Shown piece by piece: positions 41,848 to 49,451 of a stretch of 64,000 nucleotides of DNA (position 1 is the stretch's first letter; each line of letters begins with the position of its first letter). Source of the stretch: Novosphingobium malaysiense (GTDB lineage: Bacteria > Pseudomonadota > Alphaproteobacteria > Sphingomonadales > Sphingomonadaceae); the NCBI RefSeq assembly GCF_000802225.1, contig NZ_JTDI01000003.1, positions 372,001 to 436,000 on the forward strand, given 5' to 3'. The translations under genes and the position numbers were made by a program. The notes under the pieces are model-generated. The model was not told the origin of the DNA. It did not search any database and was given only the letters and a program-made list of their open reading frames with translations.

Positions 41848-41937
41848 GATCCGCTCCCGAACAGCGTTTGTACGGGAGCTACGTCGATCCTGCGCGGAGG
41901 GCAAACCGCAGCGGCGATCAGCGCCCCGACGGGCTGT

Positions 41938-42345
41938 CTATTTTCGTGAGGTCAGCACGCAGCGCATGTCGCCGTCGCTGCCGTCGGCGGCAATTTCACG
42001 CAGAAAGCCTTCGGAAATGCGATGTAGGGTCAGGCCCTTGAGCTTGCCCCCGGTCATGACCACGCGGTTTCCGGTGTAGAGATAGCTCCCGCGCATGCCG
42101 CCCGCCTTGTAGCTGGAAGCGTTGACCACCCGGAAGCTGGATTCCGGTACCGGCCTGCCTGCCACGCCTGTGGCATCGCCCGGCATTTCGCAGGTGTAGT
42201 GGCCGATCGCGAGGGTGTGGATTCGTCCGCCCGGCACGGGCGGAGGCGGCGGGCCGTCGGCGACGCAGGCCGTGATCGCCGGGAGCGCTGTTCCCAGCAG
42301 GATTGCCGCAAGCAGGGTAGGGCGGGACGCGAGGGATGGCATCAT
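41938..42345 (-). CDS. Small predicted lipoprotein of unknown function
   Basis: A 135-residue protein with a hydrophobic leader and the lipobox ITAC near residue 27, followed by a Pro-rich stretch (PPPPPVPGG), so it is probably a lipoprotein. The rest is beta-rich with two more cysteines (YTCEM and DMRCVL) that could form a disulfide. The start is one of two adjacent ATG codons at 42345 or 42342. It is divergent from efp and marks the right border of the catabolic region. No family is recognised. Confidence 0.65.
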   Translation of the reverse strand: MMPSLASRPTLLAAILLGTALPAITACVADGPPPPPVPGGRIHTLAIGHYTCEMPGDATGVAGRPVPESSFRVVNASSYKAGGMRGSYLYTGNRVVMTGGKLKGLTLHRISEGFLREIAADGSDGDMRCVLTSRK

Positions 42346-42483
42346 GGCCAAGCGCTAGCACCGGCGCGAAGCAATTGCCATGCCCGCCCGCCTCGTCTAA
42401 GGGCGCAGGCTTTCAGGGTCGGTCTCCGGCGCAACGGACCCCGGCCGAATCCACAAGCTCTTTCCCATCGAAGGCAAGAACCC

Positions 42484-43047
42484 ATGAAGATCAGCGGCGT
42501 CGACATTCGTCCCGGCAACATTCTCGAATACGAAAAGGGCATCTGGAAGGTCGCCAAGACCCAGCACACCCAGCCGGGCAAGGGCGGCGCCTACATGCAG
42601 GTCGAGATGAAGAACCTGATCGATGGCCGCAAGACCAACGTGCGCTTCCGCAGCGCCGACACGGTCGAGAAGGTGCGCCTCGATACCAAGGACTTCCAGT
42701 ACCTCTACGCCGAAGACGACATGCTGGTGTTCATGGACACCGACACGTTCGAACAGATTCAGCTTCCCGCGGATTTGCTCGGCGATGCCGTGGCCTTTCT
42801 GCAGGACGGCATGCAGGTCCTGCTCGAACTGTGGGAAGAACGCCCCATCTCGGTCCAGTTGCCCGAGCAGGTCGAAGCGACGATCGTGGAGGCCGACGCG
42901 GTGGTCAAGGGACAGACAGCTTCGTCCAGCTATAAGCCCGCCGTGCTCGACAACGGCGTGCGAGTCATGGTTCCGCCCCATATCGAAAGCGGCACCCGCA
43001 TCGTTGTCGACGTGTACGAGAAGACTTACGTCAGAAAGGCAGATTGA
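42484..43047 (+). CDS. efp: Elongation factor P
   Basis: A 187-residue EF-P that helps ribosomes stalled at proline runs. The KOW-like domain I begins [16 protein letters not shown], and the tip loop PGKGGA carries Lys33, the position modified in other bacteria. OB-like domains II and III follow, ending with [13 protein letters not shown]. The length is normal. The ATG at 42484 is the family start. The stop overlaps the start of the next small gene by one base. Confidence 0.97.
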   Translation: MKISGVDIRPGNILEYEKGIWKVAKTQHTQPGKGGAYMQVEMKNLIDGRKTNVRFRSADTVEKVRLDTKDFQYLYAEDDMLVFMDTDTFEQIQLPADLLGDAVAFLQDGMQVLLELWEERPISVQLPEQVEATIVEADAVVKGQTASSSYKPAVLDNGVRVMVPPHIESGTRIVVDVYEKTYVRKAD

Positions 43048-43424
43048 TGCGGAACATTGCGAAAATCACCACTTCGGCCCTGCTGGGTATGGGTTTGCTC
43101 TTCGGCAGCAGCAGCGCCTTTGCCGCTGCGCCGGCCAAGGCTTCCCGGGGCAAGGGCGAAGTGCAGGACGCGATGCTCTATCTCAAGGTACTCATCAGCG
43201 GCTTGCAGTCCGAGAAGGTGGCGCAGCCGATGAAAGGCGCCCTTGTCGGATGCATCTACAACAATTCGCTGGGCAAGATCACGGAGTCGATGGACAAGGT
43301 GATTGCCGAAAATCCGGGCAAGATCGACAAGGACAATCCCAGCGAACTGCTCAGCGTGATGGTCCGCATCTGCGGCTACAATCCGCAGGATGCAGCATCG
43401 GACAACCCGGCCAAGGGCCGCTGA
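43047..43424 (+). CDS. Small exported protein of unknown function
   Basis: A 125-residue protein with a signal peptide (hydrophobic TTSALLGMGLLFGSSSAFA, probably cut near residue 26) and two cysteines (GCIYNNSL and RICGYNP) that may be disulfide-bonded in the periplasm. The mature part is mostly helical (DAMLYLKVLISGLQSEKV). The start codon ATG at 43047 overlaps the TGA of efp. Family unknown to me; it is likely co-expressed with efp and suhB. Confidence 0.75.
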   Translation: MRNIAKITTSALLGMGLLFGSSSAFAAAPAKASRGKGEVQDAMLYLKVLISGLQSEKVAQPMKGALVGCIYNNSLGKITESMDKVIAENPGKIDKDNPSELLSVMVRICGYNPQDAASDNPAKGR

Positions 43425-43467
43425 ACGTTTCCGGCCCGACGCCGGTTCCAGGAGTAGAGAATAGGTC

Positions 43468-44289
43468 ATGGCCGCAATTTCCGGTCTCATTCGCGTCATG
43501 GAAAAGGCTGCCCGCAAGGCGGGTGGCCGGCTGCGCCGCGACTTCGGCGAAATCGAACACCTGCAGGTAAGCCGCAAGGGGCCCTCGGACTTCGTCTCCA
43601 AAGCCGATCAGGCTTCGGAACGCACCATCTGGGACGAGCTGCGCGCAGCCCGCCCGGACTGGGGATTCCTGTTCGAGGAAGGCGGCGAGATCGAGGGTGA
43701 CCCGAACAAGCCGCGCTTCATCGTCGATCCGCTTGATGGCACCACCAACTTCCTGCACGGCATGCCGCATTTCGCGATTTCCATCGCGGTGCAGGAGCCG
43801 CGGCTGGACGGCAAGGGCTGGGGCGAGGTGACCGCCGGTCTGGTCTATCAGCCCATCACCGACGAAAGCTTCTGGGCCGAAAAGGCGCGCGGCGCCTGGC
43901 TCCAGGACCGGCGTCTTCGCGTGTCCTCGCGCCGTCATCTCGATGAAAGCCTGATTGCCACCGGCATTCCCTTTGCCGGTCACGGCGATGCCGGACAGTG
44001 GACCAGGATATATCATGCGCTTGCCCCGCAGGTCGCCGGTATCCGCCGGTTCGGCTCGGCCGCGCTCGATCTCGCATGGGTGGCCGCGGGCCGCTACGAG
44101 GGGTTCTGGGAAGCCGGGCTCAAGCCCTGGGACACGGCGGCTGGATGCCTGCTCGTCCGCGAGGCCGGCGGTTTCGTTTCCGACTGGAAGGGGCGTTCGC
44201 TCCCCTATTGCGACAGCGAAATTCTCGCCGGCAACGATGCCCTGCATAGCCGTCTGCACAAGATCCTGGTCAACGCCCTGAAGGATTGA
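43468..44289 (+). CDS. suhB: Inositol-1-monophosphatase family protein
   Basis: A 273-residue metal-dependent phosphatase. The metal-binding motif is FEEGGEIEG followed by DPLDGTTNF near residues 87-95, and the second metal site WDTAAGCLLVREAGG is near 221-235. SuhB proteins hydrolyse inositol phosphates and also act in rRNA transcription antitermination complexes in Escherichia coli. The ATG at 43468 has AGGAG upstream. A strong terminator follows 18 bp after the stop. Confidence 0.93.
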   Translation: MAAISGLIRVMEKAARKAGGRLRRDFGEIEHLQVSRKGPSDFVSKADQASERTIWDELRAARPDWGFLFEEGGEIEGDPNKPRFIVDPLDGTTNFLHGMPHFAISIAVQEPRLDGKGWGEVTAGLVYQPITDESFWAEKARGAWLQDRRLRVSSRRHLDESLIATGIPFAGHGDAGQWTRIYHALAPQVAGIRRFGSAALDLAWVAAGRYEGFWEAGLKPWDTAAGCLLVREAGGFVSDWKGRSLPYCDSEILAGNDALHSRLHKILVNALKD

Positions 44290-44306
44290 GGCGAAATGGC
44301 GACCGT

Positions 44307-44338
44307 CGCGCCCGGCAAACGCCCGGCGCGTTTTTTTT
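44307..44338 (+). terminator. Rho-independent terminator after suhB
   Basis: A stem of CGCGCC/GGCGCG with one internal C-C mismatch, then GGC/GCC and a 4-nt loop (44307-44330), is followed by eight T (44331-44338). Confidence 0.9.
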
Positions 44339-44404
44339 CGGGCGTCATTGAAGCGCAATCAATTTGACGCGGCACTTTCCTGGTCCGCGTGCATTGAGTC
44401 CTGC

Positions 44405-44761
44405 ATGGATATCAGGCGCGTCGTCGTTATTTCGCTGGCTGTCGGCAGCATTGCCGCTCCTCTTTCCGCGTCGGCGCAGAGTGGGACGGCGCAACCCGTC
44501 TTCAGCGCGGTTGGTGCGCCCTTGGCCGGCGCCGCCAGCTTTGATCTCGAGGGCCCTGTCCCAGCAGCGCAAGCGCATCCTGCCTCTTCGGATCGGCTCG
44601 CGGTGCCCCTTGCTGCCAAGGCATCGCCTCACGAAAAGATCAAGATTCGCTGGCACTACGAACCGGTCGCGGGCGGTCCCCGCTTCGAGGTCGGGGCGCT
44701 GGGCGCCGGCAAGGACACCAAGGCCAAGCTCGTGCATGTCGGGATGGACTGGGTGTTCTGA
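44405..44761 (+). CDS. Small exported protein of unknown function
   Basis: A 118-residue protein with a predicted signal peptide (VVVISLAVGSIAAPLSASA, cut near residue 23). The mature part is Ala/Pro-rich and ends with strands KIKIRWHYEPV and AKLVHVGMDWVF, the last one ending in Phe as in outer-membrane or envelope beta-proteins. The ATG at 44405 lacks a clear Shine-Dalgarno sequence. It stands between suhB and the tRNA-Leu gene and may be a separate unit. No family was recognised. Confidence 0.6.
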   Translation: MDIRRVVVISLAVGSIAAPLSASAQSGTAQPVFSAVGAPLAGAASFDLEGPVPAAQAHPASSDRLAVPLAAKASPHEKIKIRWHYEPVAGGPRFEVGALGAGKDTKAKLVHVGMDWVF

Positions 44762-44854
44762 TCCACGTTTTGCGACAGCAACAAACGGCGCGTTTGCAAA
44801 TACGCCACTTGAATGCAGGATAAGGCGCGGCTAAGCGTCCGCGCGCGCTTCCGT

Positions 44855-44938
44855 GCCCCTGTGGCGGAATGGTAGACGCGAACGACTCAAAATCGTTTGT
44901 CGCAAGACGTGCCCGTTCGAGTCGGGCCAGGGGCACCA
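44855..44938 (+). tRNA. tRNA-Leu (anticodon CAA)
   Basis: The acceptor stem GCCCCTG pairs with CAGGGGC, the anticodon stem AACGA/TCGTT holds the loop CTCAAAA with CAA at 44888-44890, a long variable arm TGTCGCAAGACGT follows (class II tRNA), the T arm is GCCCG-TTCGAGT-CGGGC, and CCA is encoded at 44936-44938. It reads UUG. Confidence 0.95.
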
Positions 44939-44989
44939 CCAAGCCATTCATGGCTTGCGCACCGCCGCGCCGGGCAATAGCCTTTCCCC

Positions 44990-46318
44990 ATGAAGTTCCT
45001 TCCGTTCGCGGCAGCCGCCGCCTTCGCCGCGTTTCCAGTAATCGCCCAGGCCCAGACCGTTGCCGAATCCGTCGCTTCCGACATGCAGGCGCTGATGGAC
45101 ATCTATCGCGACCTCCACGCCCATCCCGAACTCAGCTTTCAGGAAACCCGCAGTGCCGGGATCATGGCCGAGGCTGCGCGCGAGGCCGGGTTCGAGGTGA
45201 CCGAGAACGTCGGAAAGACCGGCATCGTCGCGGTCTTGAGGAACGGTCCCGGTCCGACGGTGCTGGTCCGCGCCGACATGGATGCGCTGCCGGTGACCGA
45301 ACGGACGGGACTGCCCTTCGCTTCCAGACAGCGCGGCGTTTCCACCGCCGGGGTCGAGAGCGGGATCATGCACGCCTGCGGGCACGATACGCACATGACC
45401 GCCTGGGTCGAGACGGCCCGCCTGATGGCCGCGCGCAAGGATGCCTGGTCGGGAACGCTGGTGATGGTCGGCCAGCCCGCCGAGGAACTCGGGCTCGGCG
45501 CTGTCGAGATGCTCAAGGATGGGCTCTACACGCGCTTTCCCAAGCCGGACTACACGCTGGCATTCCACGATACGCCCGAGCTTCCATCGGGTGTGGTCGG
45601 AGCCGCCAAGGGCTGGGCGCTCGCCAATGTCGACAGTGTCGACATCGTGGTGAAGGGCGTAGGCGGCCACGGTGCCTATCCGCAGGCGACCAAGGACCCG
45701 ATCGTGCTGGCCAGCGCCATCGTGATGAAGCTGCAGACGCTTGCCAGTCGCGAGATCGATCCGCAGGACCCGGTCGTGGTGACGGTCGGCTCGTTCCATG
45801 CCGGGACCAAGCACAACATCATATCCGATCAGGCCAAGCTGGAACTGACGGTGCGCAGCTACTCAGACGAGACACGCGCGAAGTTGCTCGACGGCATCCG
45901 GCGAATCGTGAACGGCGAAGCCATCGCGTCCGGCATCCCGGAGGCTCTGATGCCGGAAGTGACGGTCAAGGAGCCCTACACGCGTTCGACCTACAACTCG
46001 CCCGAATTCACGCAGGAGGCCATCACCTACCTGCAGCAGGAGATGGGCAAGGACCGGGCCACGATCACGCCCTCTGTCATGGGTGGCGAGGACTTCGGGG
46101 AATTTCGCCGCGCCGACGAGGACCACATAAAGTCGGTCATCTTCTGGGTCGGCGGATCGCCGGCCGACAAGATTGCCGCCGCCAGGGCCGGCGGTCCGGC
46201 GCTACCGTCCTTGCACAGCCCGTTCTGGGCCCCGGAGGCGAACAAGGTGATCGCTTCGGGAGCACAGGCGCTGACGCTGACCGCGCTCCACCTGATGAAC
46301 AAACAACCCCGTCCCTGA
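44990..46318 (+). CDS. Exported M20D amidohydrolase/peptidase
   Basis: A 442-residue metal-dependent hydrolase of the hippurate/IAA-amino-acid hydrolase group. A signal peptide (AAAAAFAAFPVIAQA, cut near residue 21) places it in the periplasm. Metal-ligand motifs are HPELSFQE near residue 45, RADMDALPV near 94, HACGHDTHM near 128-136, the PAEE motif near 163 and the C-terminal GGEDFGEF near 365. It would split N-acyl amino acids or related amides. It starts 51 bp after the tRNA-Leu and ends 4 bp before the convergent gene. Confidence 0.92.
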   Translation: MKFLPFAAAAAFAAFPVIAQAQTVAESVASDMQALMDIYRDLHAHPELSFQETRSAGIMAEAAREAGFEVTENVGKTGIVAVLRNGPGPTVLVRADMDALPVTERTGLPFASRQRGVSTAGVESGIMHACGHDTHMTAWVETARLMAARKDAWSGTLVMVGQPAEELGLGAVEMLKDGLYTRFPKPDYTLAFHDTPELPSGVVGAAKGWALANVDSVDIVVKGVGGHGAYPQATKDPIVLASAIVMKLQTLASREIDPQDPVVVTVGSFHAGTKHNIISDQAKLELTVRSYSDETRAKLLDGIRRIVNGEAIASGIPEALMPEVTVKEPYTRSTYNSPEFTQEAITYLQQEMGKDRATITPSVMGGEDFGEFRRADEDHIKSVIFWVGGSPADKIAAARAGGPALPSLHSPFWAPEANKVIASGAQALTLTALHLMNKQPRP

Positions 46319-46322
46319 CGGG

Positions 46323-46859
46323 TCAGAAGTCGCTTTCGCCCGGCGCCGTAGCGGCGCCGGCGCGCTGGCGCGAGAGCGCGATCATGTCGTCGATGTCCTC
46401 TTGCCGCGCCTGCTCTTCCTCGGCTTCGCGTTTGCGACGCTTCTCGATCAGTTCGTTCCACTTCTCCGGGGTCATGTTGGCCGGCAGCACGACGTCTGCC
46501 ATGTCACCGAATGATCCCATCGCCGCATGTGCTCCTGAAGGGAAGTCGTCGAAACTGCTGCTGTAGGTGCCGCCGCCATAGCTGTGGGACCCGCCCGTAT
46601 CGGGGCCGAACGACCCGACCACGCGGCTGGTCGACGCGATCTGGATCTTGTTGGCATCCTTGCCCTGCACGGCCAGGTCGACCTGGTCGGGTTTCTGGGC
46701 ATCTTCCTGCGCCGCGGATTCCGCGGCCTCGGCCTTGCGTTCGCCGTCCGCAAAAAGGGCAACCATGAAGGTAATGACCAGTGTAACCACGGCAAAGTGC
46801 GTGTACATCCTGGTCTGCGAGGACGGGCCATCTTTTCGGGTGCGGGAAATGCGCGACAT
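46323..46859 (-). CDS. Single-pass membrane protein of unknown function
   Basis: A 178-residue protein with a basic N terminus, one membrane segment (FAVVTLVITFMVALF, about residues 22-36), a low-complexity Gly/Ser middle part (GGSHSYGGGTYSSSF) and a charged helical C-terminal part (PEKWNELIEKRRKREAEEEQARQEDIDDM). The C-terminal part is probably periplasmic or exposed at the membrane. No family is recognised. It is convergent with the amidohydrolase. Confidence 0.65.
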   Translation of the reverse strand: MSRISRTRKDGPSSQTRMYTHFAVVTLVITFMVALFADGERKAEAAESAAQEDAQKPDQVDLAVQGKDANKIQIASTSRVVGSFGPDTGGSHSYGGGTYSSSFDDFPSGAHAAMGSFGDMADVVLPANMTPEKWNELIEKRRKREAEEEQARQEDIDDMIALSRQRAGAATAPGESDF

Positions 46860-46963
46860 GGGACCGGTTTATAGGCCCTGACGGTTAACCGATTTTCACC
46901 ATGCCGTGGTTATCATAACGTTTTCCGCGGCATCAGGGTAATGCCCCGCCGCCACCGGTCGTC

Positions 46964-46979
46964 TGTAAAATCTCCCGAC
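46964..46979. promoter_or_regulatory. TGTAAA-N5-CCGAC motif, copy 1
   Basis: TGTAAA at 46964-46969 and CCGAC at 46975-46979 lie about 105 bp upstream of the single-pass membrane protein gene. The same bipartite motif with the same spacing occurs at 47982, upstream of the sugar transferase gene. It may be a binding site for PrsR, but no sigma-54 promoter was found next to it. Confidence 0.35.
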
Positions 46980-47073
46980 GTCCTTGCTGTTTATCCTGCT
47001 CGTCACAAAAAAGGGGCAATCGCGGGACGGGCGCAACCTTGGGCACACGACACAAGTTCGGTACGCGATGAAT

Positions 47074-47895
47074 TCATCGCCTGGACCACCAGCGCTTGCG
47101 CACGATTTTCATGTGTTCCGGCGTGATGTCCGAATTGTCCTCGGGGTGCGGGGGCAGGGTGGAGCGTCGGTACCTCTCGCCGGTTATGTGCTCGTCTATG
47201 AAATCGAGATCGGGTGAAAGCCGCTCGATCATGGCTTCCTGCACGTCAAGCGGAGGGCCGCCTATCGCGGGTTTGAAGTGGGGCATCTGCCGCACGAACT
47301 TGCGCAGGTACTTTCGCCCGTGAAGTTCTCCGAGCCGCAGTTCCGAAATCGAGAGGGAGCGGTTTACCCTGCCGGGGAAAGGATCGAGTTCCACCCCAAG
47401 CCATTCGTTGACGGATGACATCAGGTCGATGGCGGAATAATTGAGGATTTTCAGGTCGACATCGCAGTTTTCGAGCAGCTGGATAAACCACCTCACCCGC
47501 CGGGGAATGCTGTACTGGCGGAAGTAGTCCGGCAGGGAGTCGACGGTAAGCCGCCCCATTTTCACATTCTGTTGCCATACCGAAAGAGCATGTTCGACCG
47601 GGTCGCGAACGAACAGCAGGAGGCGCGGTCTGCCCATCTGTGCCAATTCGTACTCCAGGATTTCGCGGGTCAGCATCCGCCGCCACATATGCTCGTTGCA
47701 GTACAGCACATTCGGGGCCGACGGGGGCGGTAGCGGGGCATGGAACAACCCAGCGCCGTTGCCTCCATGCTTTTCGTACTTTGCCTTGGGATAGGCGATG
47801 CCAGCATCGCGCAAGCGGGACCGACTGCGGCTGAGAGTGTGTTGCAGATAGGTCGACCCGGTTTTGCCGTGTCCGATAATAAGATGCCAGGTCAT
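47074..47895 (-). CDS. Sulfotransferase-like protein
   Basis: A 273-residue protein with the PAPS-binding loop pattern GHGKTGSTYLQ (about residues 8-18) at the first strand and the RDPVEHALSVW motif near 99-109, where sulfotransferases contact the 3'-phosphate. The remainder is poorly conserved, as usual for acceptor-specific enzymes. It would transfer sulfate to a polysaccharide, lipid or protein. The ATG at 47895 gives the normal N-terminal position of the loop; an upstream TTG at 47922 adds nine residues. It is divergent from the exopolysaccharide sugar transferase, which suggests an envelope polysaccharide as target. Confidence 0.78.
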   Translation of the reverse strand: MTWHLIIGHGKTGSTYLQHTLSRSRSRLRDAGIAYPKAKYEKHGGNGAGLFHAPLPPPSAPNVLYCNEHMWRRMLTREILEYELAQMGRPRLLLFVRDPVEHALSVWQQNVKMGRLTVDSLPDYFRQYSIPRRVRWFIQLLENCDVDLKILNYSAIDLMSSVNEWLGVELDPFPGRVNRSLSISELRLGELHGRKYLRKFVRQMPHFKPAIGGPPLDVQEAMIERLSPDLDFIDEHITGERYRRSTLPPHPEDNSDITPEHMKIVRKRWWSRR

Positions 47896-47981
47896 TCCGG
47901 CAGCATCGCCCGGTCGTTTCAAAAGGCAAGCGGATTAATCGGAACACAAGGGGCGGCCCAGAAGGGCACGGAAAATGGTCC

Positions 47982-47997
47982 TGTAAACTTTACCGAC
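47982..47997. promoter_or_regulatory. TGTAAA-N5-CCGAC motif, copy 2
   Basis: TGTAAA at 47982-47987 and CCGAC at 47993-47997, 68 bp before the sugar transferase start and about 86 bp before the divergent sulfotransferase start. GTAAACTTTAC at 47983-47993 is also a perfect short palindrome. See copy 1 at 46964. Confidence 0.4.
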
Positions 47998-48065
47998 ATT
48001 TTACGCCTTTGCCTTAGTCCGAGAGCCCAGCGCTGAAACGGCTCCGAGGATGGCTTCACTCGACG

Positions 48066-49451
48066 ATGATTCGTCTCTTCAAACATTACATTCCGCACGC
48101 AGTGGTTCTGCTGTGGCTGGTGGACACCCTGTTGTTGATGGGGGCCAACGAGATGTCGTGGCGCCTGCGGGCGGAACAAATCGGGATCGACCCCGGTTTT
48201 CTTGGTGATCGCCTTAGCTTGCACGCGGGCTTTGCTGCGATCATCGGGCTTTCGATGGTGGCCGTGGGAGTCTACGGAGCGGATGCGTTGCGCTCGATGC
48301 GTTTCGCGGCTGCCCGTTTGCTGGTGGCGATCTCGCTCGGCATCATCGCCCTGTCTTTCGTCGACTTCCTGCTTGGCGGCGAGAACTTCTGGCGCTCCAC
48401 GCTGGCCTATTCGATGGCCTTCGCAATCGTGCTGCTGATCTTGAACCGCCTGTTGCTGAGCGGCCTTCTGGGAACGTCCGCGTTTCGCCGGCGCGTGCTC
48501 GTACTTGGCGCGGGCCATCGCGCCCAGCGATTGCGGGAGCTTGCCGAGCGGCAGGAGAGCGGCTTTCTGATCGTCGGCTTTATCGGCATGGGCGAGGCCA
48601 GTGCAGCCGTCGAAGAGGCGATCCCGCGGGCGGCCATTCCCAACCTGACGCGCTTCGTCGAGAACCTGGGCGTGAGCGAAGTGGTCCTGGCGCTCGAGGA
48701 GCGGCGCAATGCCCTCCCGCTCAAGGACCTGTTACGGATCAAGACTGCCGGCGTGCACGTCAACGAATTCTCCAGCTTCCTCGAGCGCGAGACGGGCCGG
48801 GTGGACCTCGACACGGTGAACCCCAGCTGGCTGATCTTTTCCGACGGTTTTTCTTCCGGCCGGGCCATTTCCAGTGTTGCCAAACGGCTGTTCGACATTC
48901 TCGCCAGTGCGCTGCTGTTGTTCATTACCGCGCCGGTGATCGTGCTTTTCGCGCTGCTGGTGAAACTCGACAGCAAGGGACCGGCCTTCTACCGCCAGTC
49001 GCGGGTCGGCCTGTTCGGGGAGAATTTCGACGTCATCAAGCTGCGCTCTATGCGTACCGATGCCGAAACCTCCGGGGCCAAATGGGCCGAAAAGGACGAC
49101 CCGCGCATCACGCGTGTTGGCCGTTTCATCCGCAAGGTGCGCATCGACGAGCTGCCGCAGGCCTGGACGGTGCTCAAGGGTGAGATGAGTTTCGTCGGCC
49201 CCCGGCCCGAGCGGCCCGAGTTCGTCGCCGACCTTGAAGAGCAGCTGCCGTATTATGCCGAGCGGCACATGGTTAAGCCCGGCATCACCGGATGGGCCCA
49301 GATCAACTATCCCTACGGCGCGTCGATCAGCGATTCCCGGCACAAGCTCGAATACGATCTCTACTATGCCAAGAACTATACGCCCTTCCTCGATTTTCTG
49401 ATCATTCTGCAGACGCTCAGGGTCGTGCTCTGGAGCGAGGGCGCGCGGTGA
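48066..49451 (+). CDS. PEP-CTERM-associated sugar transferase (EpsB/WcaJ-like)
   Basis: A 461-residue polyprenyl-phosphate sugar-phosphate transferase that starts a repeat unit of exopolysaccharide on undecaprenyl phosphate. Four N-terminal membrane segments (residues 10-130) are followed by a CoA-binding-like domain (RRVLVLGAGHRAQRL near 142-156) and the C-terminal bacterial sugar transferase domain with its membrane anchor (KRLFDILASALLLF), KLRSMRTDAE, PEFVADLEEQLPYYAERHMVKPGITGWAQI split over residues 385-420. The type, and the prsK/prsR genes behind it, match exopolysaccharide loci associated with PEP-CTERM/exosortase systems. Its stop overlaps the prsK start (GTGA). Confidence 0.88.
   Translation: MIRLFKHYIPHAVVLLWLVDTLLLMGANEMSWRLRAEQIGIDPGFLGDRLSLHAGFAAIIGLSMVAVGVYGADALRSMRFAAARLLVAISLGIIALSFVDFLLGGENFWRSTLAYSMAFAIVLLILNRLLLSGLLGTSAFRRRVLVLGAGHRAQRLRELAERQESGFLIVGFIGMGEASAAVEEAIPRAAIPNLTRFVENLGVSEVVLALEERRNALPLKDLLRIKTAGVHVNEFSSFLERETGRVDLDTVNPSWLIFSDGFSSGRAISSVAKRLFDILASALLLFITAPVIVLFALLVKLDSKGPAFYRQSRVGLFGENFDVIKLRSMRTDAETSGAKWAEKDDPRITRVGRFIRKVRIDELPQAWTVLKGEMSFVGPRPERPEFVADLEEQLPYYAERHMVKPGITGWAQINYPYGASISDSRHKLEYDLYYAKNYTPFLDFLIILQTLRVVLWSEGAR

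Noticed and set aside
44855-45000. Attachment site of a genomic island at the tRNA-Leu.
   Set aside because: No integrase gene and no repeat of the tRNA 3' end was noticed in the window.
46860-48065. Sigma-54 (-24/-12) promoters for PrsR in the gaps near the sugar transferase and membrane protein.
   Set aside because: No GG-N10-GC pair with TGGCAC/TTGCA-like sequence was found at a suitable distance on either strand.
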